The notes under the pieces are model-generated. The model ran no database searches. It was not told the origin of the DNA and saw nothing but the letters and a program-made list of their open reading frames with translations. A program made the translations under genes and the position numbers. A stretch of DNA of 64,000 nt from Allohoeflea poritis (GTDB lineage Bacteria; Pseudomonadota; Alphaproteobacteria; Rhizobiales; Rhizobiaceae): positions 1-64,000 of the forward strand of contig NZ_JAPJZH010000009.1 in assembly GCF_027889715.1 (NCBI RefSeq), given 5' to 3'. Below, one piece after another: positions 1 to 6,885 of this stretch (positions are counted from its first letter, which is position 1; each line of letters begins with the position of its first letter).

Positions 1-70
1 GCAAGCCATTTCCTCAGCTTCATACATATCGCCGCCGCAATCCTATGGATGCGATGAATGTCGATTCAGC

Positions 71-472
71 CTAGAGCTTCGCGTTGTTTCGAAACCAGCC
101 CGCCAGCATCTCTTCGCCGACCGAACCGTCTGCGACGCCCATGATTGTCGTGAATATGTCGCGCTGCTGCGGTGCGCACGTAACACCATTTCTTTGCAGG
201 AAGGCTGCAGCGACAAGATAGGCGACACGTTTGTTGCCGTCGACAAATGGGTGCGTCGTTGCAATGCCGAAACAATAGGCTGCGGCAAGATCAAACAGAT
301 CCGGTGCCGGCTTGTCGTAGAACCACTTGTTCACCGGCCTGTAGAGCGCTGCCTTCAGCCTATTGTCATCCGCGATGTCCGGTTGCGCGCCGCCAAAGAG
401 CCGGTGAGATTCCAGGCTTATTGCAACCGCGACACTTGACGGAACCCATTTCGGTTCCTCGGCATCCGTCAT
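71..472 (-). CDS. Fic/Doc-family toxin (death-on-curing type)
   Basis: Predicted toxin of a type II toxin-antitoxin pair. The 133-residue protein carries the Fic signature HPFVDGNKR at residues 74-82, the loop that binds nucleotide phosphates and supplies the catalytic His. Length and the lack of any extra domain fit the Doc group, whose known member phosphorylates EF-Tu. Phage P1 Doc has Ala where this protein has Gly79, so phosphotransfer versus AMP transfer cannot be decided from sequence. The start codon directly abuts the TAG of the upstream AbrB-like gene, so the two are co-translated antitoxin first, the usual order for such modules. Confidence 0.85.
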   Translation of the reverse strand: MTDAEEPKWVPSSVAVAISLESHRLFGGAQPDIADDNRLKAALYRPVNKWFYDKPAPDLFDLAAAYCFGIATTHPFVDGNKRVAYLVAAAFLQRNGVTCAPQQRDIFTTIMGVADGSVGEEMLAGWFRNNAKL

Positions 473-697
473 CTATTTGGCCAATTCCCGCAACGCATCG
501 CGATCGCGGGCCATAATACCGCGCGCAATCTCCATATATTCGGCCATTTCAGGATCATAGGGCGTCAGGAGAACACCATCACGCGTCTGAATACCAAAAA
601 GCGTATCGCCTTCCTTGACGTTCAACTGACCGAGTATTTCCTTCGGTATAGTCGCAACGACGGAATTACCGGCCTTGCGTAGTTTGAATTCGAGCAT
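473..697 (-). CDS. AbrB/MazE-family antitoxin
   Basis: Small DNA-binding antitoxin partner of the adjacent Doc toxin. The 74-residue protein opens with a swapped-hairpin AbrB domain (MLEFKLRKAGNSVVATIPK, then a LGQLNVKEGDTL strand-turn-strand); the acidic-to-basic C-terminal tail is where such antitoxins usually bind their toxin. The ATG at 697 is chosen because AAGGTG lies just upstream and because family members begin at this strand; a longer in-frame ATG at 775 would add an unrelated stretch. Autoregulation of the pair by this protein is expected from the family but no operator was identified. Confidence 0.82.
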   Translation of the reverse strand: MLEFKLRKAGNSVVATIPKEILGQLNVKEGDTLFGIQTRDGVLLTPYDPEMAEYMEIARGIMARDRDALRELAK

Positions 698-798
698 ATG
701 ATCACCTTGTTTGTATATACAGATGGTAATACAAACGTATGCACATTGCAAGATTACGATGACAGGCGACGCCATACGAGGCAGTCACCGTTGAAAAT

Positions 799-1992
799 TC
801 AGCGAGTGAGCCGCGCCGGCAGCCGGCTGTAGCCGCGGAAGCGGATACGGCCGCTGCGTTCGGCGCCGTCGGCGATGGCGTAGTCGGGATAGCGTTCCAG
901 GAAACGGCCGATACCGATGCGGCCCTCCATTCTGGCAAGCGTGAGCCCGACACAGGTATGCGCGCCGCTGGCAAAGGCAAGATGGCGGTTGGGCCGGCGG
1001 TCGAGCATCATTTCATCGGGATTGTCGAACTGTGCCGGGTCGCGATTGGCCGCACCGATGCACAAATGCAGGTCGGTGCCGGCGGCGATCCGCTCGCCGC
1101 CGATCTCCACCGCTTCGGATGTCAGCCGGTTGCCGAACTGGTTGGGGCTTTCAAGGCGCAGGAACTCGTCCACCGCCGTCGGCATCAGGCCCGGATTTTC
1201 GAGCAACGCCGCCCGCGCATCCCGGTTCCGGTCGAGCAGCGCCAGCGCATTGCCGATGAGATTGGTGGTGGTCTCATGGCCGGCATTCAGGATGAAGATG
1301 CAGTTCTGGTAGAGTTCGACCTCGCTGAGGCCGCCATCGATGTCCGACTGGATCAGACGGGTCAGCACGTCGACCTCCGGATCGCCGGGGCGTGCCCGAC
1401 GATCGGCGACGATCTCCCGCAGCAATGCAACGAAATCCGTGACCGCCCTGTTTCCTGTTTCATGTTGCTCCGGCGTCAGGCTGGGCTCCAGCGCACCAAG
1501 GATCGCCAGCGACCATTCGCGCAATGGCTCGCGCGCCGGACGCGGCAGGTCGAGCAGGTTGCCGATCACCTCGATGGGTATCGCACCGGCGAAATCGGCG
1601 ATCAGTTCGACACTGTCCCTGCCCCCCATGCGATCGAGCAGATCGTCGACGAGCATAATAAGGCCGGGCTCCATGTGTTTGAGCGCCCGCGGGTTCATCG
1701 CTCCGACCATCACCTGCCGCACCCGCGTGTGGAGTGGCGGATCGTTGAAAACCAGCGACGTTGTATGGTGCTCGTAAAGCGGTGTCTCGGCGCCGTATTT
1801 CGGCGCGAACACCTTCTTCTTGTCGGAGATGAAGCGCCGTGTGTCCCGATAGATCATCTCCAGATCATCATAGCGCGACAGCACCACCGTACCGTCCGCC
1901 TGCCGGCAGACCGGCTCTTCCTCAAGCAGATGCCTGTAAGTGGGATAGGGATTGTCGACGAATTCGGAGGTCGGTTTTGTAATATCAAACAT
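799..1992 (-). CDS. cytochrome P450
   Basis: Soluble bacterial P450 monooxygenase of 397 residues, the normal size for the class. The I-helix oxygen-activation motif AGHETTTN, the K-helix ExxR (EFLR) and the heme-thiolate loop FASGAHTCVG are all present, so the enzyme should be active. Substrate is unknown. No ferredoxin, ferredoxin reductase or biosynthetic neighbour is nearby, so electrons must come from partners elsewhere. The ATG at 1992 (MFDITKPTSEF) is preferred over an upstream in-frame ATG at 2109 because the additional 39 residues look non-coding; the ribosome site at 1992 is weak, so the start is not certain. Confidence 0.88.
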   Translation of the reverse strand: MFDITKPTSEFVDNPYPTYRHLLEEEPVCRQADGTVVLSRYDDLEMIYRDTRRFISDKKKVFAPKYGAETPLYEHHTTSLVFNDPPLHTRVRQVMVGAMNPRALKHMEPGLIMLVDDLLDRMGGRDSVELIADFAGAIPIEVIGNLLDLPRPAREPLREWSLAILGALEPSLTPEQHETGNRAVTDFVALLREIVADRRARPGDPEVDVLTRLIQSDIDGGLSEVELYQNCIFILNAGHETTTNLIGNALALLDRNRDARAALLENPGLMPTAVDEFLRLESPNQFGNRLTSEAVEIGGERIAAGTDLHLCIGAANRDPAQFDNPDEMMLDRRPNRHLAFASGAHTCVGLTLARMEGRIGIGRFLERYPDYAIADGAERSGRIRFRGYSRLPARLTR

Positions 1993-2327
1993 GCTTTGCC
2001 AGTTGCTGTGCCGCGAACTTGATTTTGCTGGAGCCCGGCTAGCGAATACGACGCAAATGCAACCGTCAAGCAGCTGTTCTTCGGCGCAATGGCGCGGCAG
2101 CAACAACATAGCAAAGAACTCGGAAATACTTCAGGCAAGCCCTCTTCTACTGACAGAAAAACGCCTTTCATAGCCCAATTGGGTTATGCGCGCCAAAATA
2201 CTCGAAAATATGCTGCTCACGACCGGTTTCGTCAGCAGCAGACATCGTGACCGCATCTGCGAGCAGCGGTGCCGCGATCTGTGTGCCGACGGGACAATTT
2301 GACGGGCTAGATGGATGGGAGCGCCAA

Positions 2328-2618
2328 ATGACGGATCTGCTTACTCTTCTGGGGGCACTTTATGCATGCAATGTCGCCGCTGAACAGGGACCACTGACAC
2401 CGGATCAGACTTTGATTTGCGTCAGGAATCACGACGCCGTGAAAATGAAATTTCTGACCGCAGCGGAAATCGACAGCCTGAATGATCTGACATTCTCTGA
2501 AAAATACCAGCTCAGTCTGAAGGGGTATACGCGTTTCAAGACCTGGGAACGCGAAAATCCGGACGTCGTTGATCGCATCCGGAAACAGCAGGTAAACGAG
2601 ATTTTTCCCGGCAGCTGA
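2328..2618 (+). CDS. hypothetical small protein, hydrophobic N-terminus
   Basis: I do not recognise this 96-residue protein. It begins with a short hydrophobic stretch (MTDLLTLLGALYACNVA) that could be a weak signal or anchor, followed by a charged helical region ending in RIRKQQVNEIFPGS. GGGAG lies six bases before the ATG at 2328; a GTG at 2247 in the same frame is an alternative. It sits alone between the P450 gene and the LuxR-type gene in a stretch less GC-rich than the housekeeping regions. It may be a strain-specific gene. Confidence 0.45.
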   Translation: MTDLLTLLGALYACNVAAEQGPLTPDQTLICVRNHDAVKMKFLTAAEIDSLNDLTFSEKYQLSLKGYTRFKTWERENPDVVDRIRKQQVNEIFPGS

Positions 2619-2800
2619 GGCCATTGCGACCGGCATCGCCTGCCCCTTGCCGAATACGTATCCGGCCGAGCTCGGTCAGAACGCGCGCTTCGCTGCCTGC
2701 GTGCTCCCGGGTCTGACGCTAAGCCGGCGAAACAATTATGCCTCCGGCACGGATGCTGATATACAATGAGAAGAGTTTCACGGCTATTGCAACTTGCCCC

Positions 2801-3955
2801 ATGAACCAAGACATAAGAGATGCGATTCTGCGTATCTACGATACCGTCGCGGACCAAGCCATCTGGTCAGATGTGCTCGACAGACTGGCCGACCGTCTGA
2901 ACGCCAGAGGCTGCCTGATTTTCGAACTCGGTAACGACGGACTTTCGGCGCATCACACATCATCATGGTATGAGGAGACCGCACTCCAGGAATATCTGGA
3001 AACGCATCAGAAGAGCGAGTTGACGGATCACGAAGTTTTCCGCAGACACAGCTTTTCCCACGATTCCGTGGACATCGTTCCAGATAGCGTCCTTTATGAC
3101 GATATTGCCGAATTCACGTCGCGGAAGAATGTCCGGCACGTCATGCGATTCGGCATACTGCATCGCGCGGCCGCCCTGCTGAACAAGGACAATCCATTCG
3201 TCTCGCGATTCTCCGTACAGTTCAGATCCGACAGGAACGGGATTTCCGACAGCGAGCGCGCCTATCTCAACCAGCTTTTGCCGCACATAGCCAAGGCACT
3301 CGACCTCGGACGTCCGGCCTCCGATGTAGCGAGGCAGCACAGCGGCATATTGGCAGCGCTGAACAAACTGACAATTGGCGTGTGTCTGCTGGACCCTCAG
3401 GGAAGGCTCGTTGTCGCAAACGATGAATTCCTTCGCCAGCAGGAGACATATACAGTCTTCGACACTCTGGCGAATGGGCAGCTGGCACTTCGAAACGACC
3501 GGGATCAACAGAGATTCGTGGCTTTGAGGGAAGATGCGCTGAACCACGGAAAATTCGGCGCGCGCCCGCGCAAGGAAGCGATCATGACCGATAATGCCGG
3601 GTTTCTTTGCATCGAAATCGCACCGTTGAACAGGTCTGAGGAAATCGGCTCTCAGCCGTTTGAAGGCTGTATTCTCTACAGTCTGGATACCAGCCTGCCT
3701 CTGCACTTTCATACCCAGCCTCTCAAACAGGCCTACAATCTCACCGAAGCCGAGCTGTCACTGGTTGAAGCCATTGCGGAAGGCCTCACGAACGTGCAGA
3801 TAGCCGAACGCCGGGGACGCGCGGTCGCGACCGTCAATGCACAGGTCAAATCCATACTGTCCAAGACAAATTGTGCCACGCGCACCCAATTCGTTCGGCT
3901 GCTGTCCGGATTCGGTGCGGATTTCACGATCGGTGATTCAGAAAAGAGATATTGA
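2801..3955 (+). CDS. LuxR-family transcriptional regulator
   Basis: DNA-binding regulator of about 384 residues. The C-terminal 60 residues form a LuxR/FixJ-type four-helix HTH (LTEAELSLVEAIAEG, then TNVQIAERRGRAVATVNAQV and a SILSKTNCATRTQFV helix). The long N-terminal part contains a PAS-like central segment around LNKLTIGVCLLDPQGRLVVAND; no autoinducer-binding domain or phosphoacceptor receiver domain is evident, so it is an orphan sensor-regulator rather than a quorum-sensing LuxR. The ATG at 2801 (MNQDIRDAILRIYD) matches where such proteins usually start; ATGs at 2753 and 2738 are in frame. Ligand and targets are unknown. The gene ends five bases before the tRNA-Leu locus, which is on the other strand. 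Confidence 0.8.
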   Translation: MNQDIRDAILRIYDTVADQAIWSDVLDRLADRLNARGCLIFELGNDGLSAHHTSSWYEETALQEYLETHQKSELTDHEVFRRHSFSHDSVDIVPDSVLYDDIAEFTSRKNVRHVMRFGILHRAAALLNKDNPFVSRFSVQFRSDRNGISDSERAYLNQLLPHIAKALDLGRPASDVARQHSGILAALNKLTIGVCLLDPQGRLVVANDEFLRQQETYTVFDTLANGQLALRNDRDQQRFVALREDALNHGKFGARPRKEAIMTDNAGFLCIEIAPLNRSEEIGSQPFEGCILYSLDTSLPLHFHTQPLKQAYNLTEAELSLVEAIAEGLTNVQIAERRGRAVATVNAQVKSILSKTNCATRTQFVRLLSGFGADFTIGDSEKRY

Positions 3956-3960
3956 AGCAA

Positions 3961-4045
3961 TGGTGCGGGCGGAGGGACTTGAACCCCCACGCCTTGCGGC
4001 GCCAGAACCTAAATCTGGTGCGTCTGCCAATTCCGCCACGCCCGC
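3961..4045 (-). tRNA. tRNA-Leu (anticodon UAG)
   Basis: Reading the minus strand gives an 85-nt cloverleaf with a long variable arm. The acceptor stem GCGGGCG pairs with CGCCCGC, the anticodon stem-loop contains TTTAGGT (anticodon UAG), the T-arm has GGTTCAAGTCC, and CCA is encoded at 3963-3961. The variable arm and anticodon identify a leucine tRNA reading CUN codons. Confidence 0.97.
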
Positions 4046-4208
4046 ACGATCCCGGGAACAATCGACAACGGACCGGCCGGGAGCGCGTTTCTATATCACC
4101 GGCATTTCTTGCGTCAAAGCAAAAAACGGGCGGGCCGGTCGTTGGAACAAATCGGCGATTCGTGACGGTTCTTGCATGGCTAGCCATGCAAATTGGACAT
4201 GGCTCCTA

Positions 4209-4250
4209 TGCATATATTGCGCTGCACAATTTTTCTGGAACCCCTATATT
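4209..4250 (+). promoter_or_regulatory. promoter region of first DUF1127 gene with LysR-type box
   Basis: The 22-bp element at 4209-4230 is repeated with one mismatch at 4637-4658, in front of the second DUF1127 gene. Its right part, ATTGCGCTGCACAAT (4216-4230), is an interrupted inverted repeat fitting the LysR-regulator pattern T-N11-A. A TATATT at 4245-4250, 14 bases on, is a plausible -10. VtlR and LsrB, LysR proteins of this order, are known to control DUF1127 genes or alpha-r14 RNAs; that one of them binds here is inferred. Confidence 0.5.
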
Positions 4251-4303
4251 TTGACCAAGTGGAAAACACGAAGCGGCGTTAAGCAGATACGGGGATTGAA
4301 GAC

Positions 4304-4444
4304 ATGAACTTGATGCTTACATACAAGAAATGGCGGAACTACAACCGCACCCGCGAAGCGCTTGAGCGCCTGGGTGATCGCGAACTGGCGGATCTGGGCG
4401 TTACGCGCGACAACATAAACGACATCGCCCGCAAGGCGTTGTAA
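4304..4444 (+). CDS. DUF1127 small protein (first of three)
   Basis: A 46-residue, Arg-rich protein of the DUF1127 (YjiS-like) family: KKWRNYNRTREALERL, then the family core LGDRELADLGVTRDNI. Members are small, basic and usually stress- or phosphate-responsive; in Rhodobacter one (CcaF1) binds RNA and influences RNA turnover. The gene is followed, with no promoter visible between, by three CUCCUCCC-loop hairpins ending in a terminator (4465-4583), so the mRNA should carry a structured 3' region that can be processed to a small RNA. Confidence 0.85.
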   Translation: MNLMLTYKKWRNYNRTREALERLGDRELADLGVTRDNINDIARKAL

Positions 4445-4464
4445 CACGAATACCGAGTTTCGCC

Positions 4465-4583
4465 GGGACATACTCCTCCTCCCAATGTCCCTGCGGATCG
4501 ACTGGCAGCACTCCTCCTCCCAGCTGTCAGTCCACTAAAATGACGCCCGCTGGAACTCCTCCCCCGGCGGGCGTTATTTTTTG
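4465..4583 (+). ncRNA. triple-hairpin CUCCUCCC-loop small RNA (alpha-r14/cuckoo type), copy A
   Basis: Three consecutive hairpins each display an anti-Shine-Dalgarno sequence. Hairpin 1 (4465-4491) has stem GGGACAT/ATGTCCC and loop ACTCCTCCTCCCA. Hairpin 2 (4500-4532) has a 10-bp stem and the identical 13-nt loop. Hairpin 3 (4543-4574) has an 11-bp GC stem with loop AACTCCTCCC, followed by TTATTTTTT, so it doubles as the intrinsic terminator. This is the architecture of alpha-r14 RNAs (NfeR1 of Sinorhizobium) and of the CcsR RNAs that derive from the 3' end of the ccaF1 DUF1127 mRNA in Rhodobacter. Expected role: base pairing to ribosome binding sites of many mRNAs. Processing from the DUF1127 transcript is inferred. 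Confidence 0.75.
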
Positions 4584-4636
4584 TCGAACGGCCTTCCGGT
4601 CTTTCGGCATCCCCCCACAAAAACGCATAGCGCAAT

Positions 4637-4679
4637 TGCATATATTGCACTGCACAATCGGAATGGACGTTCCTATATT
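4637..4679 (+). promoter_or_regulatory. promoter region of second DUF1127 gene with LysR-type box
   Basis: Second copy of the element (4637-4658), differing at one base in 22 from that at 4209-4230. It contains ATTGCACTGCACAAT (T-N11-A type) and is followed, 15 bases later, by TATATT (4674-4679). Conservation of box, spacing and -10 between two otherwise divergent intergenic regions argues that both genes answer to the same activator. Confidence 0.5.
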
Positions 4680-4737
4680 GGGGTCAACGCAATATTGCGG
4701 TGACAACACCGCCCCCACACAGTGAAGGACAAAAAAG

Positions 4738-4881
4738 ATGGTATCTCTGAGACAGTCATTCAACAACTGGCGCCAGTACCGCAACACCTGCAACGAACTG
4801 TACCGCCTGTCTGATCGCGAGCTGAACGATCTCGGTATCGCACGCGGCGATATTCCCTTTGTCGCGCGCCGAGGCAACTGA
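4738..4881 (+). CDS. DUF1127 small protein (second)
   Basis: A 47-residue DUF1127 protein: RQSFNNWRQYRNTCNELYRL followed by the core LSDRELNDLGIARGDI and a short Arg-rich end. GAAGGA lies eleven bases before the ATG. It resembles the first DUF1127 protein in length and core but not in its N-terminus, so the pair is probably an older duplication. Like the first it is followed by a triple CUCCUCCC hairpin (4897-5017). Confidence 0.85.
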   Translation: MVSLRQSFNNWRQYRNTCNELYRLSDRELNDLGIARGDIPFVARRGN

Positions 4882-4896
4882 CGAACAAAACGGTTA

Positions 4897-5017
4897 CCGG
4901 GCCTTTTCTCCTCCCATGGCCCGGACATTAAGGCTGGTTTTCTCCTCCTCCCATATGACTTCCAGCCTTTGATGAAACGCCCGCCGGACCTCCTCCCCCG
5001 GTGGGCGTTTTCTTTTT
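4897..5017 (+). ncRNA. triple-hairpin CUCCUCCC-loop small RNA, copy B
   Basis: Same plan as copy A with different stems. Hairpin 1 (4897-4924): CCGGGCC/GGCCCGG, loop TTTTCTCCTCCCAT. Hairpin 2 (4930-4969): AAGGCTGG/CCAGCCTT, 24-nt loop containing CTCCTCCTCCC. Hairpin 3 (4975-5010): 13-bp stem with one G-U pair, loop ACCTCCTCCC, followed by TCTTTTT, a strong intrinsic terminator. Stem sequences have diverged from copy A while the loops stay nearly fixed, which indicates selection on the exposed anti-Shine-Dalgarno motif. Confidence 0.75.
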
Positions 5018-5050
5018 CCCGAAGGGCCGCCAAATGGTGCGAATCGGCAG

Positions 5051-5114
5051 TGCAAAAATTGCATAGCTGCCTTGCTGAAAATCACCTAACTCACCGGCGC
5101 GAAATCGCTAAATA
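5051..5114 (+). promoter_or_regulatory. putative promoter region of third DUF1127 gene
   Basis: Holds the palindrome TGCAAAAATTGCA (5051-5063) and a TAAATA (5109-5114) that could be a -10. The 22-bp element of the other two DUF1127 genes is not conserved here, although TTGCATAGCTGC partly resembles it. Control may therefore differ. Confidence 0.3.
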
Positions 5115-5149
5115 GGGCTTGTTGTCAACACCCGAGGAAGGAGAGAGAA

Positions 5150-5296
5150 ATGAGCATCCTCAAAGGTTACCAGAACTGGCGCAAGTACCGCCGCACCGCC
5201 GATCAGCTTCGCAGCCTGCCGGACAATGTGCTGAGCGATATCGGCGTCGACCGCTACTCCATCGACGAGTATGCACGCAAGGCCTCCAAATACTGA
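5150..5296 (+). CDS. DUF1127 small protein (third)
   Basis: A 48-residue DUF1127 protein (ILKGYQNWRKYRRTADQLRS, core LPDNVLSDIGVDRYSI, then DEYARKASKY). A strong ribosome site (GAGGAAGGAGAG) precedes the ATG. The core is more diverged than in the first two: the usual Asp-Arg-Glu-Leu is replaced by DNVL. It is followed by a long hairpin (5321-5379) instead of CUCCUCCC hairpins. Confidence 0.83.
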   Translation: MSILKGYQNWRKYRRTADQLRSLPDNVLSDIGVDRYSIDEYARKASKY

Positions 5297-5320
5297 TCAT
5301 GTCCGATATTGGTCCAGCCA

Positions 5321-5379
5321 GGGGCGCTGAACCGGTTCGATAAGTCACGGCAACGAACTTATGACCGGCTCAGCGCCCC
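5321..5379 (+). terminator. long hairpin after third DUF1127 gene
   Basis: A 59-nt near-perfect inverted repeat: 16 positions 5321-5336 pair with 5364-5379 (one A-C mismatch), and inside it ATAAGT (5340-5345) pairs with ACTTAT (5357-5362), leaving an 11-nt loop. No T-run follows on either strand, so it is not a textbook intrinsic terminator; it may stabilise the mRNA 3' end or be a structured RNA of its own. Confidence 0.45.
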
Positions 5380-5459
5380 AATTGTATCTGGCCGGCACGA
5401 GAATTATCTGCCTGCCCAATTGATTGGACGATATCGGGCAAAGTGCTAAAACCGCCGGC

Positions 5460-6875
5460 ATGAAAAAGACCGAAAAAACACTTCACGTCATCGGCGGCGG
5501 CCTTGCCGGCTCCGAAGCCGCCTGGCAAGCGGCCCGCATGGGGATCCCGGTGATCCTCCACGAGATGCGGCCGGTGCGCGGCACCGATGCCCACAAGACC
5601 GACGGCCTTGCCGAACTGGTCTGCTCCAACTCCTTCCGATCCGACGATTTCCAAGCCAACGCCGTCGGCGTCCTGCACCAGGAAATGCGCCTTGCGGATT
5701 CGCTCATCATGGCGAGCGCGGATCGTCACCAGGTGCCGGCCGGCAGCGCGCTTGCCGTCGATCGCGACGGATTTTCGAATGCCGTCACGCAAGTCCTTGA
5801 GGAACACCCGCTCATTACCATCGAACGTGGCGAGATCGCCGCATTGCCGCCGGCGGATTGGCAGCAATCCATCATCGCCACCGGCCCGTTGACAGCGCCC
5901 TCGCTGGCGGAAGCGATCAGAGAGGCGACCGGCGCGGAAGCCCTCGCCTTCTTCGACGCCATCGCACCGATCATCCACTTTGACACCATCGACATGGAAA
6001 CGTGCTGGTTCCAGTCGCGCTACGACAAGGTCGGCCCCGGCGGAAACGGCAAGGACTACATCAACTGCCCGATGGACGAGGCGCAGTACAAAGCCTTTAT
6101 CGATGCGCTGATTGACGGCGAGAAGACCGAGTTCAAGGAATGGGAGGGCACGCCCTATTTCGATGGCTGCCTGCCCATCGAGATCATGGCCGAACGCGGC
6201 CGCGAAACCTTGCGCCACGGGCCGATGAAACCCATGGGCCTGACCAACGCCCATGATCCAAAGGTCAAACCATACGCGGTCGTGCAACTGCGCCAGGACA
6301 ATGCGCTGGGCACACTCTACAACATGGTCGGGTTCCAGACGAAGCTGAAATACGGCGTCCAGAAGGACATCTTCCAGATGATTCCGGGGCTTCAGAATGC
6401 CGAATTCGCGCGCCTCGGCGGCCTGCACCGCAACACCTATATCAACTCGCCGCAGCTGCTCGACGCCTCGCTGCAGCTCAAGGGCCGACCGGGCCTGCGT
6501 TTCGCCGGCCAGATCACCGGCTGCGAGGGCTATGTCGAATCGGCAGCAATCGGCCTGCTGACCGGGCGCTTCGCCGCCAGCGAACTGCTTGGCCATGACA
6601 TAACACTGCCGCCGACGACAACGGCCTTCGGCGCGCTTATCGGTCACATCACAGGCGGTCATCTGTCCGCCGACGAGCCGGGCAAGCGCTCGTTCCAGCC
6701 CATGAATGTCAATTTCGGCCTGTTTCCGCCCGTGGAGATCGTCAAGCCGGAAGGCGTCAAGCGCTTTCGCGGCAAGGAAAAGGCGCGCGCCAAGAAACAT
6801 GCCATCGCTGCACGCGCGCTTGCCGATTGCAGCCGTTGGCTGGGTGTCGAAAATCATACGGCCGCAGCCGAATAG
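5460..6875 (+). CDS. trmFO: methylenetetrahydrofolate-tRNA-(uracil-5-)-methyltransferase TrmFO
   Basis: FAD- and folate-dependent enzyme that makes 5-methyluridine at position 54 of the tRNA T-loop, in the cytoplasm. The 471-residue protein starts with a dinucleotide-binding loop ([15 protein letters not shown]) and contains the Gid-family signatures [12 protein letters not shown] and [13 protein letters not shown], each with a Cys expected to act in methyl transfer, then GFQTKLKYG and the C-terminal FAD segment [18 protein letters not shown]. The ATG at 5460 is preferred because an upstream in-frame start at 5424 adds a non-conserved stretch; no clear ribosome site precedes it. A TTG-started crotonase gene follows after 10 bases, probably co-transcribed. 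Confidence 0.93.
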   Translation: MKKTEKTLHVIGGGLAGSEAAWQAARMGIPVILHEMRPVRGTDAHKTDGLAELVCSNSFRSDDFQANAVGVLHQEMRLADSLIMASADRHQVPAGSALAVDRDGFSNAVTQVLEEHPLITIERGEIAALPPADWQQSIIATGPLTAPSLAEAIREATGAEALAFFDAIAPIIHFDTIDMETCWFQSRYDKVGPGGNGKDYINCPMDEAQYKAFIDALIDGEKTEFKEWEGTPYFDGCLPIEIMAERGRETLRHGPMKPMGLTNAHDPKVKPYAVVQLRQDNALGTLYNMVGFQTKLKYGVQKDIFQMIPGLQNAEFARLGGLHRNTYINSPQLLDASLQLKGRPGLRFAGQITGCEGYVESAAIGLLTGRFAASELLGHDITLPPTTTAFGALIGHITGGHLSADEPGKRSFQPMNVNFGLFPPVEIVKPEGVKRFRGKEKARAKKHAIAARALADCSRWLGVENHTAAAE

Positions 6876-6885
6876 GAGACCGTCC

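Noticed and set aside
958-2022. Plus-strand open frame opposite the P450 gene
   Set aside because: No motif or ribosome site; the P450 on the other strand has all heme and oxygen-binding motifs.
2801-3955. Quorum-sensing LuxR assignment
   Set aside because: No autoinducer-binding domain signature and no luxI-type gene nearby; only the HTH supports LuxR membership.
5370-6857. Long open frame on the minus strand across trmFO
   Set aside because: It mirrors the codon structure of trmFO, which has complete family motifs; the antisense translation has no recognisable protein features and no ribosome site.
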